Positions 56,108 through 64,000 of a stretch of 64,000 nucleotides of DNA are shown one piece after another (within the stretch, counting starts at the first letter, position 1; the number at the start of each line of letters is the position of its first letter). Source of the DNA: Achromobacter piechaudii NBRC 102461. GTDB taxonomy: Bacteria > Pseudomonadota > Gammaproteobacteria > Burkholderiales > Burkholderiaceae_B. The notes under the pieces were generated by a model that was given only the letters and a program-made list of their open reading frames with translations, ran no database searches and was not told the DNA's origin. A program made the position numbers and the translations under genes. The stretch covers positions 186,001 through 250,000 of the forward strand of contig NZ_BCTK01000008.1 of assembly GCF_001571245.1 (NCBI RefSeq). Reading direction: 5' to 3'.

Positions 56108-56899
56108 ATGAGCTTTCTCTCCAGCACGACACTCCTGCCTGCCCGTCAGCGCGCCCTGCCCATGCTGGCCGCCGCCGCCGTGCTGGGCCTGGCCTTCTTT
56201 CCCGCCGGAGTCGTCGCCCAGGCCACCCTGCCCGCGCTGACCGCAACGCCCGGCCCGAACGGCTCCGAGACGTACTCCCTCAGCATGCAGACCATGCTGC
56301 TGATGACCTCGTTGTCGTTCCTGCCGGCCGCCTTGCTGATGATGACGGGCTTTACGCGCATCATCATCGTGCTGGGCCTCTTGCGCAGCGCCATGGGCAC
56401 GGCGATGTCGCCGCCCAACCACGTGCTGATCGGGCTGGCGCTGTTCCTGACCTTCTATACGATGTCGCCGGTGTTCGACAAGATCTACGCCGACGCCTAC
56501 AAGCCGCTATCCGAAGGGTCGATCCAGTTCGAAACAGCGGTCGAGCGCGCCGCCGGCCCGCTGCGCACGTTCATGCTGCACCAGACCCGCGAGAACGATC
56601 TGTCGCTGTTCGCCAACCTGGCCAAGCAGCCCGCGCTGGAAGACCCTTCGCAAGTGCCGCTGCGCATCCTGGTCCCGGCCTTCATCACCAGCGAATTGAA
56701 GACGGCGTTCCAGATCGGCTTCACCATCTTCATCCCGTTCCTCATCATCGACCTGGTCGTGGCCAGCGTGCTGATGGCGCTGGGCATGATGATGGTGCCG
56801 CCCGTCACCGTGGCGCTGCCGTTCAAGCTGATGCTGTTCGTGCTGGCCGATGGCTGGAACCTGCTCATGGGCTCGCTCGCCCAGAGCTTCTACCAATAA
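56108..56899 (+). CDS. fliP: Flagellar export gate protein FliP
   Basis: Forms the core of the export channel with FliQ and FliR. The 263-residue precursor has a signal peptide ([18 protein letters not shown]), rare among export gate proteins but known for FliP. It is followed by [19 protein letters not shown] sequence and conserved blocks [47 protein letters not shown] and [17 protein letters not shown]. Confidence 0.96.
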   Translation: MSFLSSTTLLPARQRALPMLAAAAVLGLAFFPAGVVAQATLPALTATPGPNGSETYSLSMQTMLLMTSLSFLPAALLMMTGFTRIIIVLGLLRSAMGTAMSPPNHVLIGLALFLTFYTMSPVFDKIYADAYKPLSEGSIQFETAVERAAGPLRTFMLHQTRENDLSLFANLAKQPALEDPSQVPLRILVPAFITSELKTAFQIGFTIFIPFLIIDLVVASVLMALGMMMVPPVTVALPFKLMLFVLADGWNLLMGSLAQSFYQ

Positions 56900-56915
56900 C
56901 GCCGGAGCACTCGCC

Positions 56916-57185
56916 ATGACCGCAGAAACCGTCATGACCATGGCCTACCAGGCGATGAAGATCGTCCTGGCGATGGCCGGCCCGCTGTTGCTGGTGGTGC
57001 TGGTGGTGGGCCTGGTCATCAGCATCTTCCAGGCCGCCACGCAGATCAACGAAATGACGCTGTCGTTCATTCCGAAACTGCTGGCCATGTGCGGCGTGCT
57101 GGTGCTGCTGGGCCCTTGGCTCATCGGCGTCATGGTCGACTACATCCGCCAACTGATCGGCCAGATCCCCATGCTGGTGTCCTGA
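56916..57185 (+). CDS. fliQ: Flagellar export gate protein FliQ
   Basis: Two-helix membrane protein of the export gate. The 89-residue protein has the family start TAETVMTMAYQAMKIVLAMAGPLLL and the second helix PKLLAMCGVLVLLGPWLIGVMVDY. The ATG at 56916 gives the standard length; the frame is open upstream into fliP. Confidence 0.96.
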   Translation: MTAETVMTMAYQAMKIVLAMAGPLLLVVLVVGLVISIFQAATQINEMTLSFIPKLLAMCGVLVLLGPWLIGVMVDYIRQLIGQIPMLVS

Positions 57186-57219
57186 GCGGCCCGCGCCGCC
57201 CGGCCCCGGACGTTTTCCC

Positions 57220-58008
57220 ATGATCGCCTTCACGCTCGAACAGCTCAACGGCTGGATCGGCCAGTTTCTCTGGCCGTTCGTGCGTATTCTGGCGCTGGTC
57301 GGCACGGCCCCGCTGTTCTCGGAATCCGCCATTCCCGTCAAGGTCAAGGTGGGCCTGTCGTTCGTGCTGGCCGTCGCGGTCAGCCCCGCGCTGGACCCCA
57401 TGCCGCCGATCGCGCCCGGTTCCTACGCCGGCCTGTGGATGGTGATGCAACAGGTGCTGATCGGCATCGCCATGGGCTTCACCATGCGGATCGTGTTCGC
57501 CGCCGTGCAGACGGCCGGCGAATTCGTCGGCCTGCAAATGGGCCTGTCGTTCGCCTCGTTCTTCGATCCCAGCTCGGGCGCGAACACCGCCGTGCTGTCG
57601 CGCCTGTTCAACATGGTCGCGATGCTGACCTTCCTGGCGCTGGACGGCCACCTGCTGGTGCTGGCCGCGCTGGTGCGTTCATTCGACACGCTGCCCGTTG
57701 CCGCGATCCAGCTGCATCAGAATGGCTGGGGCGTGGTGGTGGAATGGGGCAAGACCGTGTTCGTGTCGGGCCTGCTGCTTGCCCTGCCTCTCATCTGCGC
57801 GCTGCTGACCATCAACCTGGCCATGGGCATCCTGAACCGCGCCGCGCAGCAACTGTCCGTGTTCTCGGTGGGCTTTCCCGTCACGCTCATCATCGGCGTC
57901 ACCGTGCTGACGGTGGTGCTGCCCCACGCGGGCCCCTTCCTGGAGACGCTGTTCGAATCGGGCCTGGGCGCGATGAGCCGCGTTGTGGACGCGCTGGCGG
58001 GACGGTAG
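57220..58008 (+). CDS. fliR: Flagellar export gate protein FliR
   Basis: Multi-pass export gate protein that completes the FliPQR channel. The 262-residue protein has about six hydrophobic segments with FVRILALVGTAPLFSESAIPVKVK near the start, GEFVGLQMGLSFASFFDPSSGAN in the middle and the conserved NLAMGILNRAAQQLSVFSVGFP. It ends the fliL-R group; flhB and flhA are not in the window. Confidence 0.96.
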   Translation: MIAFTLEQLNGWIGQFLWPFVRILALVGTAPLFSESAIPVKVKVGLSFVLAVAVSPALDPMPPIAPGSYAGLWMVMQQVLIGIAMGFTMRIVFAAVQTAGEFVGLQMGLSFASFFDPSSGANTAVLSRLFNMVAMLTFLALDGHLLVLAALVRSFDTLPVAAIQLHQNGWGVVVEWGKTVFVSGLLLALPLICALLTINLAMGILNRAAQQLSVFSVGFPVTLIIGVTVLTVVLPHAGPFLETLFESGLGAMSRVVDALAGR

Positions 58009-58130
58009 CGCAGGTTCGCAGGGTTTGGCGTAGCAGGATTCGCCGCGCCTTTAGGCTGGCCGGCGAGCGAGGTCTACGACGCGCCGCTGGCGGGCATGAA
58101 CGTCAAACGATGAATATCCGCGTGCAAAAG

Positions 58131-58170
58131 CACTGGCCCCTCCCGAACGTATCTAAGGGAGGGGCCAGTG
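58131..58170. terminator. Terminator between fliR and the Aer-like receptor
   Basis: A perfect 14-bp stem (CACTGGCCCCTCCC / GGGAGGGGCCAGTG) with a 12-base loop is followed on the minus strand by CTTTTGC. It stands between the convergent fliR and receptor genes. The T-run favours the minus-strand gene, but the stem is strong enough to affect both. Confidence 0.75.
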
Positions 58171-58215
58171 TGCGTAACCGAAGCGCGTCGCGTCTATACG
58201 ACGCTTATGAGTTAC

Positions 58216-59811
58216 CTAGGCGTGGCCCGTCAGGCGGAATACGCGGATCGTCTCGCGCAATGCGCCGGATTGGCTGCCCAACTGCATCACCGCGCCGCCC
58301 AGTTCCTGCACCAGCGCGGTATTCTGAACCGTCATCACGTCCATTTGCGACACGGCGCTATCGACCTGCTCGATTCCGCTGGACTGTTCCTGCGAGGCTT
58401 GCGAGATCTCGCCGATGATGTCCGTCACGCGATGCACGGCCGCCACGATTTCTTCCATCGTCGCGCCCGCCTGCTCCGCTTGCGCCGAGCCTTCCGATAC
58501 GCGGTCCACGGAGTCTTCGATCAGGCCCTTGATCTCTTTCGCCGCCTGCGCGCTCTTCTGCGCCAGGCTGCGCACTTCGCCCGCGACCACGGCGAAGCCC
58601 TTGCCCGTTTCTCCGGCGCGGGCCGCTTCCACGGCGGCGTTCAGCGCCAGGATGTTGGTCTGGAACGCGATGCCCTCAATGATGCTGACGATGTCCGCAA
58701 TCTTGCGCGAGCTGGCCGAAATGCCATGCATGGTGTTCACGACCTGGCCCACGGCAACGCCGCCGCGCCGCGCCACGTCCATGCTGCTGGCGGCCAGCTG
58801 GTTCGCCTGGCGCGCATTGTCGGCGTTCTGGCGCACCGTGGAAGTCAGCTGCTCCATGCTGGCAGCCGTCTGCTGCAAGGACGACGCCTGGCCTTCCGTG
58901 CGGCCGGCCAGTTCCTGGTTGCCGCGCGCGATGTGCACGGCCGCGTGGGTCGTGCCTTCGATACCGCGATAGACGTCCTGCGCAATGCCGATCAGGCTCT
59001 TGCGCATCACTTCCAGCGAGAACTTCAGGCTGCCGACTTCATCATCCGATTCGGCGATGATCTGCGTGGTGAGGTTGCCGGCGGCCACCTGGCGCGCCAT
59101 GTTGGCCGCATCCAGCATCGGTTCCAGCAGGGATTTCGACAGGCTCCAGCCCATGCCGAAGATGGCCAGCACGGCCAGCGCGATCGCACCGCATCCCAGG
59201 CCCGCGCCCCAGGTGCTCAGGCTTTCCCAGTTGGCGTTGAGACCATAGGCGCCCGCGCCCACGACGATGGCGGAAGACACTAGCGCGTGGCGGAACATGC
59301 GGCTGCGCACGCTGCGTCGAAACGGGAATGCCAGCACGTCCAGGCCGCGCCGCCAGCCGGCGCGCACCGGGCGTCCGCGCTTGATGCGGATACCGCGCGC
59401 CGAGCCTTCACGCATGCGCGCGTAGAGTTCTTCGGCCATCTCGATCTGCTCGTCGGAAGGACACACGCGGACCGAGGAATACGCCACCACTTCGTCGTTC
59501 TCGACGATGGGCGTGGCGTTGGCCAGCACCCAGTAGTAGCCGCCGTCCTTGCGACGGTTCTTGACCAGGCCCAGCCACGACTCGCCGGCTTGCAGCGTTG
59601 CCCACAGATCTTCGTAGGCTTCGGGCGGCATGTCGGGATGGCGCACAAGATTGTGCGGCTTGCCGATCAGTTCTTCGAGCGTAAAGCCGCTGACTTCGAC
59701 AAAAGCCGGGTTCGCGTAAACGATGCGGCCCTTAGTGTCGGTGCGCGAGATCAGATACTGATCCTCGCGCAGCTTGGTTTCCACATCAGTGATGGGTAGG
59801 TTCACGCGCAC
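58216..59811 (-). CDS. PAS-domain chemoreceptor (Aer-like)
   Basis: Predicted energy or redox sensor. The 531-residue protein begins with a cytoplasmic PAS domain ([25 protein letters not shown], about 15-110), then a hydrophobic hairpin (about 190-230), a HAMP region, and a methyl-accepting signalling domain with the hairpin tip [23 protein letters not shown]. It lacks a large periplasmic domain, like Aer. The GTG at 59811, preceded by GGAG, is preferred. A sigma-28 promoter lies about 170 bases upstream. It has no C-terminal CheR-binding pentapeptide. Confidence 0.92.
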   Translation of the reverse strand: MRVNLPITDVETKLREDQYLISRTDTKGRIVYANPAFVEVSGFTLEELIGKPHNLVRHPDMPPEAYEDLWATLQAGESWLGLVKNRRKDGGYYWVLANATPIVENDEVVAYSSVRVCPSDEQIEMAEELYARMREGSARGIRIKRGRPVRAGWRRGLDVLAFPFRRSVRSRMFRHALVSSAIVVGAGAYGLNANWESLSTWGAGLGCGAIALAVLAIFGMGWSLSKSLLEPMLDAANMARQVAAGNLTTQIIAESDDEVGSLKFSLEVMRKSLIGIAQDVYRGIEGTTHAAVHIARGNQELAGRTEGQASSLQQTAASMEQLTSTVRQNADNARQANQLAASSMDVARRGGVAVGQVVNTMHGISASSRKIADIVSIIEGIAFQTNILALNAAVEAARAGETGKGFAVVAGEVRSLAQKSAQAAKEIKGLIEDSVDRVSEGSAQAEQAGATMEEIVAAVHRVTDIIGEISQASQEQSSGIEQVDSAVSQMDVMTVQNTALVQELGGAVMQLGSQSGALRETIRVFRLTGHA

Positions 59812-59978
59812 AGCTAGTCTCCAGTGACATCGATAGAGCAGCGAATGATTAGCAGCGAGCAAACCGGCCTACACGCCCCGGATCCACCTGTCCCCGCCTG
59901 GTCTGTATGGAGGGTGCGCCGCGAGCGCCGTCCTCCGCCAAACACTGTTCACCGCCCTTCCCCAAGGCGTTATTTTTA

Positions 59979-60005
59979 TTAACGGTAATTTTTACAAAAA
60001 CTTAA
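59979..60005 (-). promoter_or_regulatory. Sigma-28 (FliA) promoter of the Aer-like receptor
   Basis: Read on the minus strand, TTAAGTTT, an 11-base spacer and ACCGTTAA match TAAAGTTT-N11-GCCGATAA at 13 of 16 positions with exact spacing. It stands in an AT-rich patch otherwise unusual here. Transcription would begin near 59972, giving a leader of about 160 bases. Confidence 0.7.
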
Positions 60006-60051
60006 CGTGCTTATGAGTCCGCGCACGCGCACTGCGGCGCGCGGACAGGCA

Positions 60052-60085
60052 GCATTGCCGCCGGGTGCTGCCCCGGCGGCAATGC
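60052..60085 (-). terminator. Stem-loop after the first transmembrane chemoreceptor gene
   Basis: GCATTGCCGCCGGG pairs perfectly with CCCGGCGGCAATGC around a six-base loop, seven bases past the receptor stop. A second hairpin (TCCGCGC/GCGCGGA, 60018-60045) follows. Neither has an immediate T-run, but together they probably end or stabilise the transcript. Confidence 0.6.
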
Positions 60086-60092
60086 CGGGCGA

Positions 60093-61823
60093 TCAACCCT
60101 GCGTCAACGTCGGCGACGCGTAGCCGCTCAGTTGATGCGCCGGCACTTCGATCACTTCGCCCGCGTTGATCTTGAACACCGCAACGGCTTCGGCCAGGCG
60201 ATGCGCCTGATCCTGCAACGAGCCCGCCGCAGCCGCCGCTTCTTCCACCAGCGCCGCGTTCTGCTGCGTCACTTCGTCCATCTGCGAGACCGCGCGGTTG
60301 ACCTGGTCGATACCGCTGGACTGCTCTTCCGACGCTGCCGAGATCTCGCCCATGATGTCCGTCACGCGCTTGACCGAGGCCACGATCTCTTGCATCGTCG
60401 CGCCGGCGCGTTCCACCTGCTGCGAACCCGCGCCAACCTTGTGGACCGAGTCTTCGATCAGGCCCTTGATTTCCTTGGCGGCCTGCGCGCTGCGCTGCGC
60501 CAACGAGCGCACTTCGCCTGCCACGACGGCAAAGCCCTTGCCCTGTTCACCGGCACGCGCCGCTTCCACGGCGGCGTTCAGCGCCAGGATGTTGGTCTGG
60601 AAAGCAATGCCGTCGATGACGGACACGATTTCCGAGATCTTGCGCGAGCTGGCGGAGATGCCCTGCATCGTGCTCACCACTTCCGACACCGCCGAACCGC
60701 CACGCTCGGCCACGTCCGACGCGCTGGCGGCCAACTGGTTGGCCTGGCGCGCGTTGTCGGCGTTCTGCTTCACGGTAGAGGCCAGCTCTTCCATCGAAGC
60801 GGCGGTTTCTTCCAGCGAGGCGGCCTGCTCTTCCGTGCGGCTGGACAGGTCCGTGTTGCCCGCCGCGATTTCGCGCGAGCCCACCGTGATCTCGTCCACG
60901 CCACGGCGCACCGTCGCCACCGTGCGAGACAGGCTTTCCTGCATGCGCTTGACGGCTGCCATCAACTGGCCGATTTCGTTGTGCGATTTGACTTCCACGC
61001 GGCTCGTCAGGTCGCCAGCGGCGATCTTGTCGAAATGCTGGCCGGCTTCCACCAAGGGGCGAACGACGAGACGGCCGAAGAGGACGCGGCAGAACACCAT
61101 CAACAGCAGGGCCAGGCCCACCGCGACGCCCACGGCAACCATGGCGCGGTTGAAGTTGGCTTCAGCCTGATCGATGGTCGCTTGCTGCTGGTCGCCGATG
61201 TACTTGCTGAAGTCGCTGATCGCCTCGATGAAGGCGGCGCTGCGCGGCGTGCCGTATTCGTTGTTCACCATGTAGAACGTCGAATAGTCTTCGCTGCGCA
61301 AGGCTTCGACCATCGTGTCCACGCCGTCGTCGATATACGAACGATAGCGGCGCACGAGGTTCATCGACAGCTGACGACCCGTGTCGTCCTGGAGCATGTT
61401 TTTCTGGAAGTCCGAGAAGCGGCTGCGCACGCCCGTCAGCAAGTCCGTGGCGCCCTTGAGCGCCGCGGCCGCGTCGCGGGCCGAATTCTCGCCGCTGCCC
61501 CAACCCGATTCCTGCAAGTGGCGCGCGGCCACCATCAGGCTGACGCGGGCGCGCAGCATGTCGCTGTTGATCACTTCGACTTGCTTGGCACGCTCGGTCA
61601 ACGCGTTGACTTCGCGGATGGATTCGTAATTGTGCTGCAAGAAGAATGCGGCCAGGCCGCCAACCGCCGCGATCAGGATCGCGAAGAACGCCATGACCCA
61701 CAACAGCATCGTACCGACGCGGGCGTCGCGCAACCTCAGCTTGCGTTTCACCTTGGGTGCGCGCGCGGCCTTTTTCTTGCCGCCTTTGCCGGCCTTTGCG
61801 CCGGATTCGAGACTCGCTTCCAT
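60093..61823 (-). CDS. Methyl-accepting chemotaxis protein, transmembrane
   Basis: Tar-like receptor of 576 residues: a positively charged cytoplasmic start ([23 protein letters not shown]), a membrane helix (about 42-64), a periplasmic four-helix sensor domain (about 65-225), a second membrane helix, HAMP, and the signalling domain with [23 protein letters not shown]. The ATG at 61823 follows GGGGA with good spacing. The C-terminus ([12 protein letters not shown]) has no CheR-docking pentapeptide. The signalling part is nearly identical in DNA to that of the next receptor gene. Ligand unknown. Confidence 0.94.
   Translation of the reverse strand: MEASLESGAKAGKGGKKKAARAPKVKRKLRLRDARVGTMLLWVMAFFAILIAAVGGLAAFFLQHNYESIREVNALTERAKQVEVINSDMLRARVSLMVAARHLQESGWGSGENSARDAAAALKGATDLLTGVRSRFSDFQKNMLQDDTGRQLSMNLVRRYRSYIDDGVDTMVEALRSEDYSTFYMVNNEYGTPRSAAFIEAISDFSKYIGDQQQATIDQAEANFNRAMVAVGVAVGLALLLMVFCRVLFGRLVVRPLVEAGQHFDKIAAGDLTSRVEVKSHNEIGQLMAAVKRMQESLSRTVATVRRGVDEITVGSREIAAGNTDLSSRTEEQAASLEETAASMEELASTVKQNADNARQANQLAASASDVAERGGSAVSEVVSTMQGISASSRKISEIVSVIDGIAFQTNILALNAAVEAARAGEQGKGFAVVAGEVRSLAQRSAQAAKEIKGLIEDSVHKVGAGSQQVERAGATMQEIVASVKRVTDIMGEISAASEEQSSGIDQVNRAVSQMDEVTQQNAALVEEAAAAAGSLQDQAHRLAEAVAVFKINAGEVIEVPAHQLSGYASPTLTQG
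60221..60960. repeat. Chemoreceptor homology block, copy 1
   Basis: This stretch of the first transmembrane receptor gene aligns without gaps, at a constant offset of 2618 bases over at least 560 bases, with 62839-63578 in the second. By eye, identity is very high over the signalling-domain core. It is a natural target for gene conversion. Confidence 0.75.
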
Positions 61824-61961
61824 ATTATTTCCCCATCCCTCAGGACCTGCTCTGACCAAATGAAAAACCACCTTGTGGACACGCCCTGTTACATGACGTG
61901 TACATTCAAGGCGACGGTCACAGCGGCGCACGCCGCCATGCTCTCTACCGGACTACCTGCA

Positions 61962-62429
61962 CTACTTGCCTTGCGGCGCCAACCCGGCCGGTTCGCCCGG
62001 ACCAGGTATGTAGATGGTTTGCACCTCGGGTTCCGCCACGGGCTGCGTCCATTCCTGACGCGTGTCAGGCATAGGCGCGGGGCCCAGCAGTTTCTGGCGT
62101 TCCCAGGGTTCCAGCAGAATATTGGTGCTGTCGACGAGCCGCACCAGGCGGCCATCCGGGCCGAACTGAAGCAGCGCTTCCTTGCGGCTGTACAGTCCGT
62201 CGGCGACAAACGTGATCTTGAAGGACCAGAGGGCCAGCAGCGTGCCGTCGGTCTGTCTGTAAAGCTTGTCAGGCGGCGCGGTGAGCGCGCGCGAGGCTTC
62301 TTCCAGCGTCGTCTGGCCAGGAGTCAGCGTGCTCAGTTTGCCCGGATCGAAGTTATGACCCGTGGCTGCACAGGCGCACAGCAACAACGCGATGGCGGCG
62401 CCCGCCAGAAGATTTCTATAGCCTCGCAT
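61962..62429 (-). CDS. BamE/SmpA-like lipoprotein between two chemoreceptors
   Basis: Predicted lipoprotein of 155 residues. A signal peptide ends in the lipobox-like LLCAC, and the mature part contains KLSTLTPGQTTLEEASRALTAPPDK and LWSFKITFVADGLYSRKEALLQFGPDGRLV. This pattern of a turn, helix and two strands resembles the small BamE/SmpA fold. The C-terminal 45 residues are Pro-rich. It starts 29 bases after the stop of the upstream receptor gene and is probably co-transcribed with it. Its function is unknown; the main BamE of the cell is more likely encoded elsewhere. Confidence 0.75.
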   Translation of the reverse strand: MRGYRNLLAGAAIALLLCACAATGHNFDPGKLSTLTPGQTTLEEASRALTAPPDKLYRQTDGTLLALWSFKITFVADGLYSRKEALLQFGPDGRLVRLVDSTNILLEPWERQKLLGPAPMPDTRQEWTQPVAEPEVQTIYIPGPGEPAGLAPQGK

Positions 62430-62458
62430 ACCCTACCTGTTCGCTGGCTGCGCCAGCA

Positions 62459-64000
62459 TCAAAAAGATTCCCAATCGTCGTCGGACGGCGCGCTGCGGCG
62501 GCTCGGCGCGGACGCCGGCTTGGCCTCGCCTGCGGGGGCCGCCGCACGCGGCGCCGGACGGCGCAACGGCCGCGTCGCCGTGGCGCCTTCAGCGCCGACG
62601 GCTGCCGGCTTGGAGCGCGCCGCGTGCGTCAAACGCACGGCGGGCGTCGCGCGAGCCGGAGCTTCCGCGGGCGATTCAGACGGAGCCTTCGGCGCGGCGA
62701 CGCGCGGAGCAGGACGCTGCGCGGGTTGATGCGCGGGTTGCTGCGTCAACTGGCGCGCCGGCACTTCGATCACTTCGCCCGCATGGATCTTGAACACCGC
62801 CACGGCCTGGACCAGGCGCTCGGCCTGCTCCTGCAACGAACCGGCGGCAGCGGCGGCTTCTTCCACCAGCGCCGCGTTCTGCTGCGTCACTTCATCCATC
62901 TGCGAGACCGCGCGATTGACCTGGTCGATACCGCTGGACTGCTCTTCCGACGCTGCCGAGATCTCGCCCATGATGTCGGTCACGCGTTTGACCGACGCCA
63001 CGATCTCCTGCATGGTCGCGCCGGCGCGTTCCACCTGCTGCGAACCCGCGCCCACCTTGGACACCGAGTCTTCGATCAAGCCCTTGATTTCCTTGGCGGC
63101 CTGCGCGCTGCGCTGCGCCAGCGAGCGCACTTCGCCTGCCACGACCGCAAAGCCCTTGCCCTGTTCGCCCGCGCGCGCCGCTTCCACGGCCGCGTTCAGC
63201 GCCAGGATGTTGGTCTGGAACGCGATGCCGTCGATGACGGACACGATTTCCGAGATCTTGCGCGAGCTGGCCGAGATGTCGTGCATGGTGTTGACCACTT
63301 CCGACACCGCCGAACCGCCGCGCTCGGCGACATCCGACGCGCTGGCCGCCAGCTGATTGGCCTGGCGCGCGTTGTCGGCGTTCTGCTTGACGGTAGAGGC
63401 CAGCTGTTCCATCGACGCGGCCGTTTCCTGCAACGACGCCGCCTGCTGTTCGGTACGGCTGGACAGGTCCGTGTTGCCCGCGGAAATTTCACGCGAGCCC
63501 ACGTTGATCTCGTCCACGCCTCGACGCACCGCCGAGACGGTGCGCGTCAGGCTTTCCTGCATGCGCTTGACGGCGGCCATCAGATGGCCGATTTCATTGG
63601 TGGACGTGGCTTCCACGCGCACGGTCAGATCTCCGCCGGCAATCTTGTCGAAGCTGTCGCTGACGGCGCGCAAGGGGCGCAGGATGACGCGGTTCATGAA
63701 CAGGAACGCACCCAGCGCCACGGCCAGGATCAGCGCGGCCAGGCCCAGGTACACAAACGTCATCATCGACGCCTGGCTGCGAGCGGCCTGCACTTCGTGT
63801 TCGCTGAACGTGTTGATATTGCCTGCAAAATCGCTCAACTGCTTGAAGAATGCCGCGCTGGCGGCGCCTGCCTGGGTATTCTTCAAGCTCAGGTAGGTCG
63901 CGGCGTCGCCCTTGTCCAGCGCACCCATCATGGAACGCAACGCGTTCGAGAAGGCGTTGAATGTCGTTATGAGCTCGCCTTCAGCGGCCTGGCCCACGCT
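62459..64000 (-). CDS. Methyl-accepting chemotaxis protein (5' end outside window)
   Basis: The frame is open to the window edge, showing 513 residues of a transmembrane receptor: the end of a periplasmic helical domain, a membrane helix ([23 protein letters not shown]), HAMP, and a full signalling domain with [24 protein letters not shown] long Ala/Pro/Arg-rich linker follows and ends in DWESF. That last pentapeptide resembles the NWETF motif that tethers CheR and CheB in enteric high-abundance receptors. The start codon lies beyond 64000. Confidence 0.93.
   Translation of the reverse strand, partial: SVGQAAEGELITTFNAFSNALRSMMGALDKGDAATYLSLKNTQAGAASAAFFKQLSDFAGNINTFSEHEVQAARSQASMMTFVYLGLAALILAVALGAFLFMNRVILRPLRAVSDSFDKIAGGDLTVRVEATSTNEIGHLMAAVKRMQESLTRTVSAVRRGVDEINVGSREISAGNTDLSSRTEQQAASLQETAASMEQLASTVKQNADNARQANQLAASASDVAERGGSAVSEVVNTMHDISASSRKISEIVSVIDGIAFQTNILALNAAVEAARAGEQGKGFAVVAGEVRSLAQRSAQAAKEIKGLIEDSVSKVGAGSQQVERAGATMQEIVASVKRVTDIMGEISAASEEQSSGIDQVNRAVSQMDEVTQQNAALVEEAAAAAGSLQEQAERLVQAVAVFKIHAGEVIEVPARQLTQQPAHQPAQRPAPRVAAPKAPSESPAEAPARATPAVRLTHAARSKPAAVGAEGATATRPLRRPAPRAAAPAGEAKPASAPSRRSAPSDDDWESF
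62839..63578. repeat. Chemoreceptor homology block, copy 2
   Basis: Partner of the block at 60221-60960, in direct orientation. Differences are mostly single, often silent, substitutions, while the sensor domains and C-terminal tails of the two receptors differ. Confidence 0.75.

Noticed and set aside
58009..58113. In-frame extension of fliR after its TAG stop, ending in TGA
   Set aside because: FliR already has normal length at the TAG and the following 34 codons match no known FliR tail; read-through is not needed to explain anything.
60132..62729. Open frame of about 865 codons opposite the chemoreceptors and the lipoprotein
   Set aside because: Spans parts of three real genes in antisense; Arg/His/Val-rich sequence without domains.

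Overview
The window is a GC-rich chromosomal segment of a motile, Gram-negative betaproteobacterium. Gene order, Bug-type solute-binding proteins and protein sequences point to the Alcaligenaceae (Achromobacter/Bordetella group), most likely Achromobacter. That assignment is inferred from gene content and was not checked by database search. I saw no rRNA, tRNA, CRISPR array, insertion sequence, integrase or phage gene. Almost all of it reads as core chromosome, with a few accessory insertions.

Layout. 1-4.1 kb: the end of a class I glutamine amidotransferase, a shortened Ada-type alkylation-repair protein, and ppsA. 4.3-5.1 kb: ppsR, divergent from ppsA. 5.2-6.6 kb: a small cassette of three lipoproteins, two of them paralogous. 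6.7-22.5 kb (all minus strand): the cell-envelope and translation supercluster rpsB-tsf-pyrH-frr-uppS-cdsA-dxr-rseP-bamA-skp-lpxD-fabZ-lpxA-lpxB-rnhB-trmH. It links ribosome function, nucleotide and isoprenoid precursors, phospholipid synthesis, outer-membrane assembly and lipid A. Strong stem-loops mark several internal boundaries. 22.5-23.4 kb is a gene-free stretch. 23.4-28.9 kb: map, glnD, marC-like, dsbB and a YgjP-type metallopeptidase. 29.0-31.5 kb: an LldR-like regulator and D-lactate dehydrogenase, with two identical operators. 31.5-35.8 kb (minus): folC, a SPOR protein, cvpA and purF. 35.9-40.6 kb: an accessory catabolic cluster (cupin, Bug receptor, CoA-transferase, acyl-CoA dehydrogenase, convergent IclR regulator) preceded by a 28-bp palindrome.

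40.6-58.0 kb is a flagellar regulon: flaG-fliD-fliS-fliT, a second FliK-like protein, an FlhB C-domain-like protein, ycgR, fliE (divergent), then fliF-G-H-I-J-K-L-M-N-O-P-Q-R. It encodes the filament cap and chaperones, MS ring, C ring, export ATPase complex, hook-length control and export gate. 58.2-64.0 kb (minus) holds three chemoreceptors, one of them a PAS-containing Aer-type receptor, with a BamE-like lipoprotein between two. Two good matches to the sigma-28 (FliA) consensus were found, ahead of flaG and ahead of the Aer-like receptor.

No wholly new system is evident. The best leads are: the cupin/Bug/CoA-transferase/dehydrogenase cluster and its palindrome; the FliK-like plus FlhB-C-like pair that lacks the NPTH autocleavage motif; a duplicated N-terminal motif in FliN; the twin LldR-type operators; and the gene-free, hairpin-rich rpsB-map interval.
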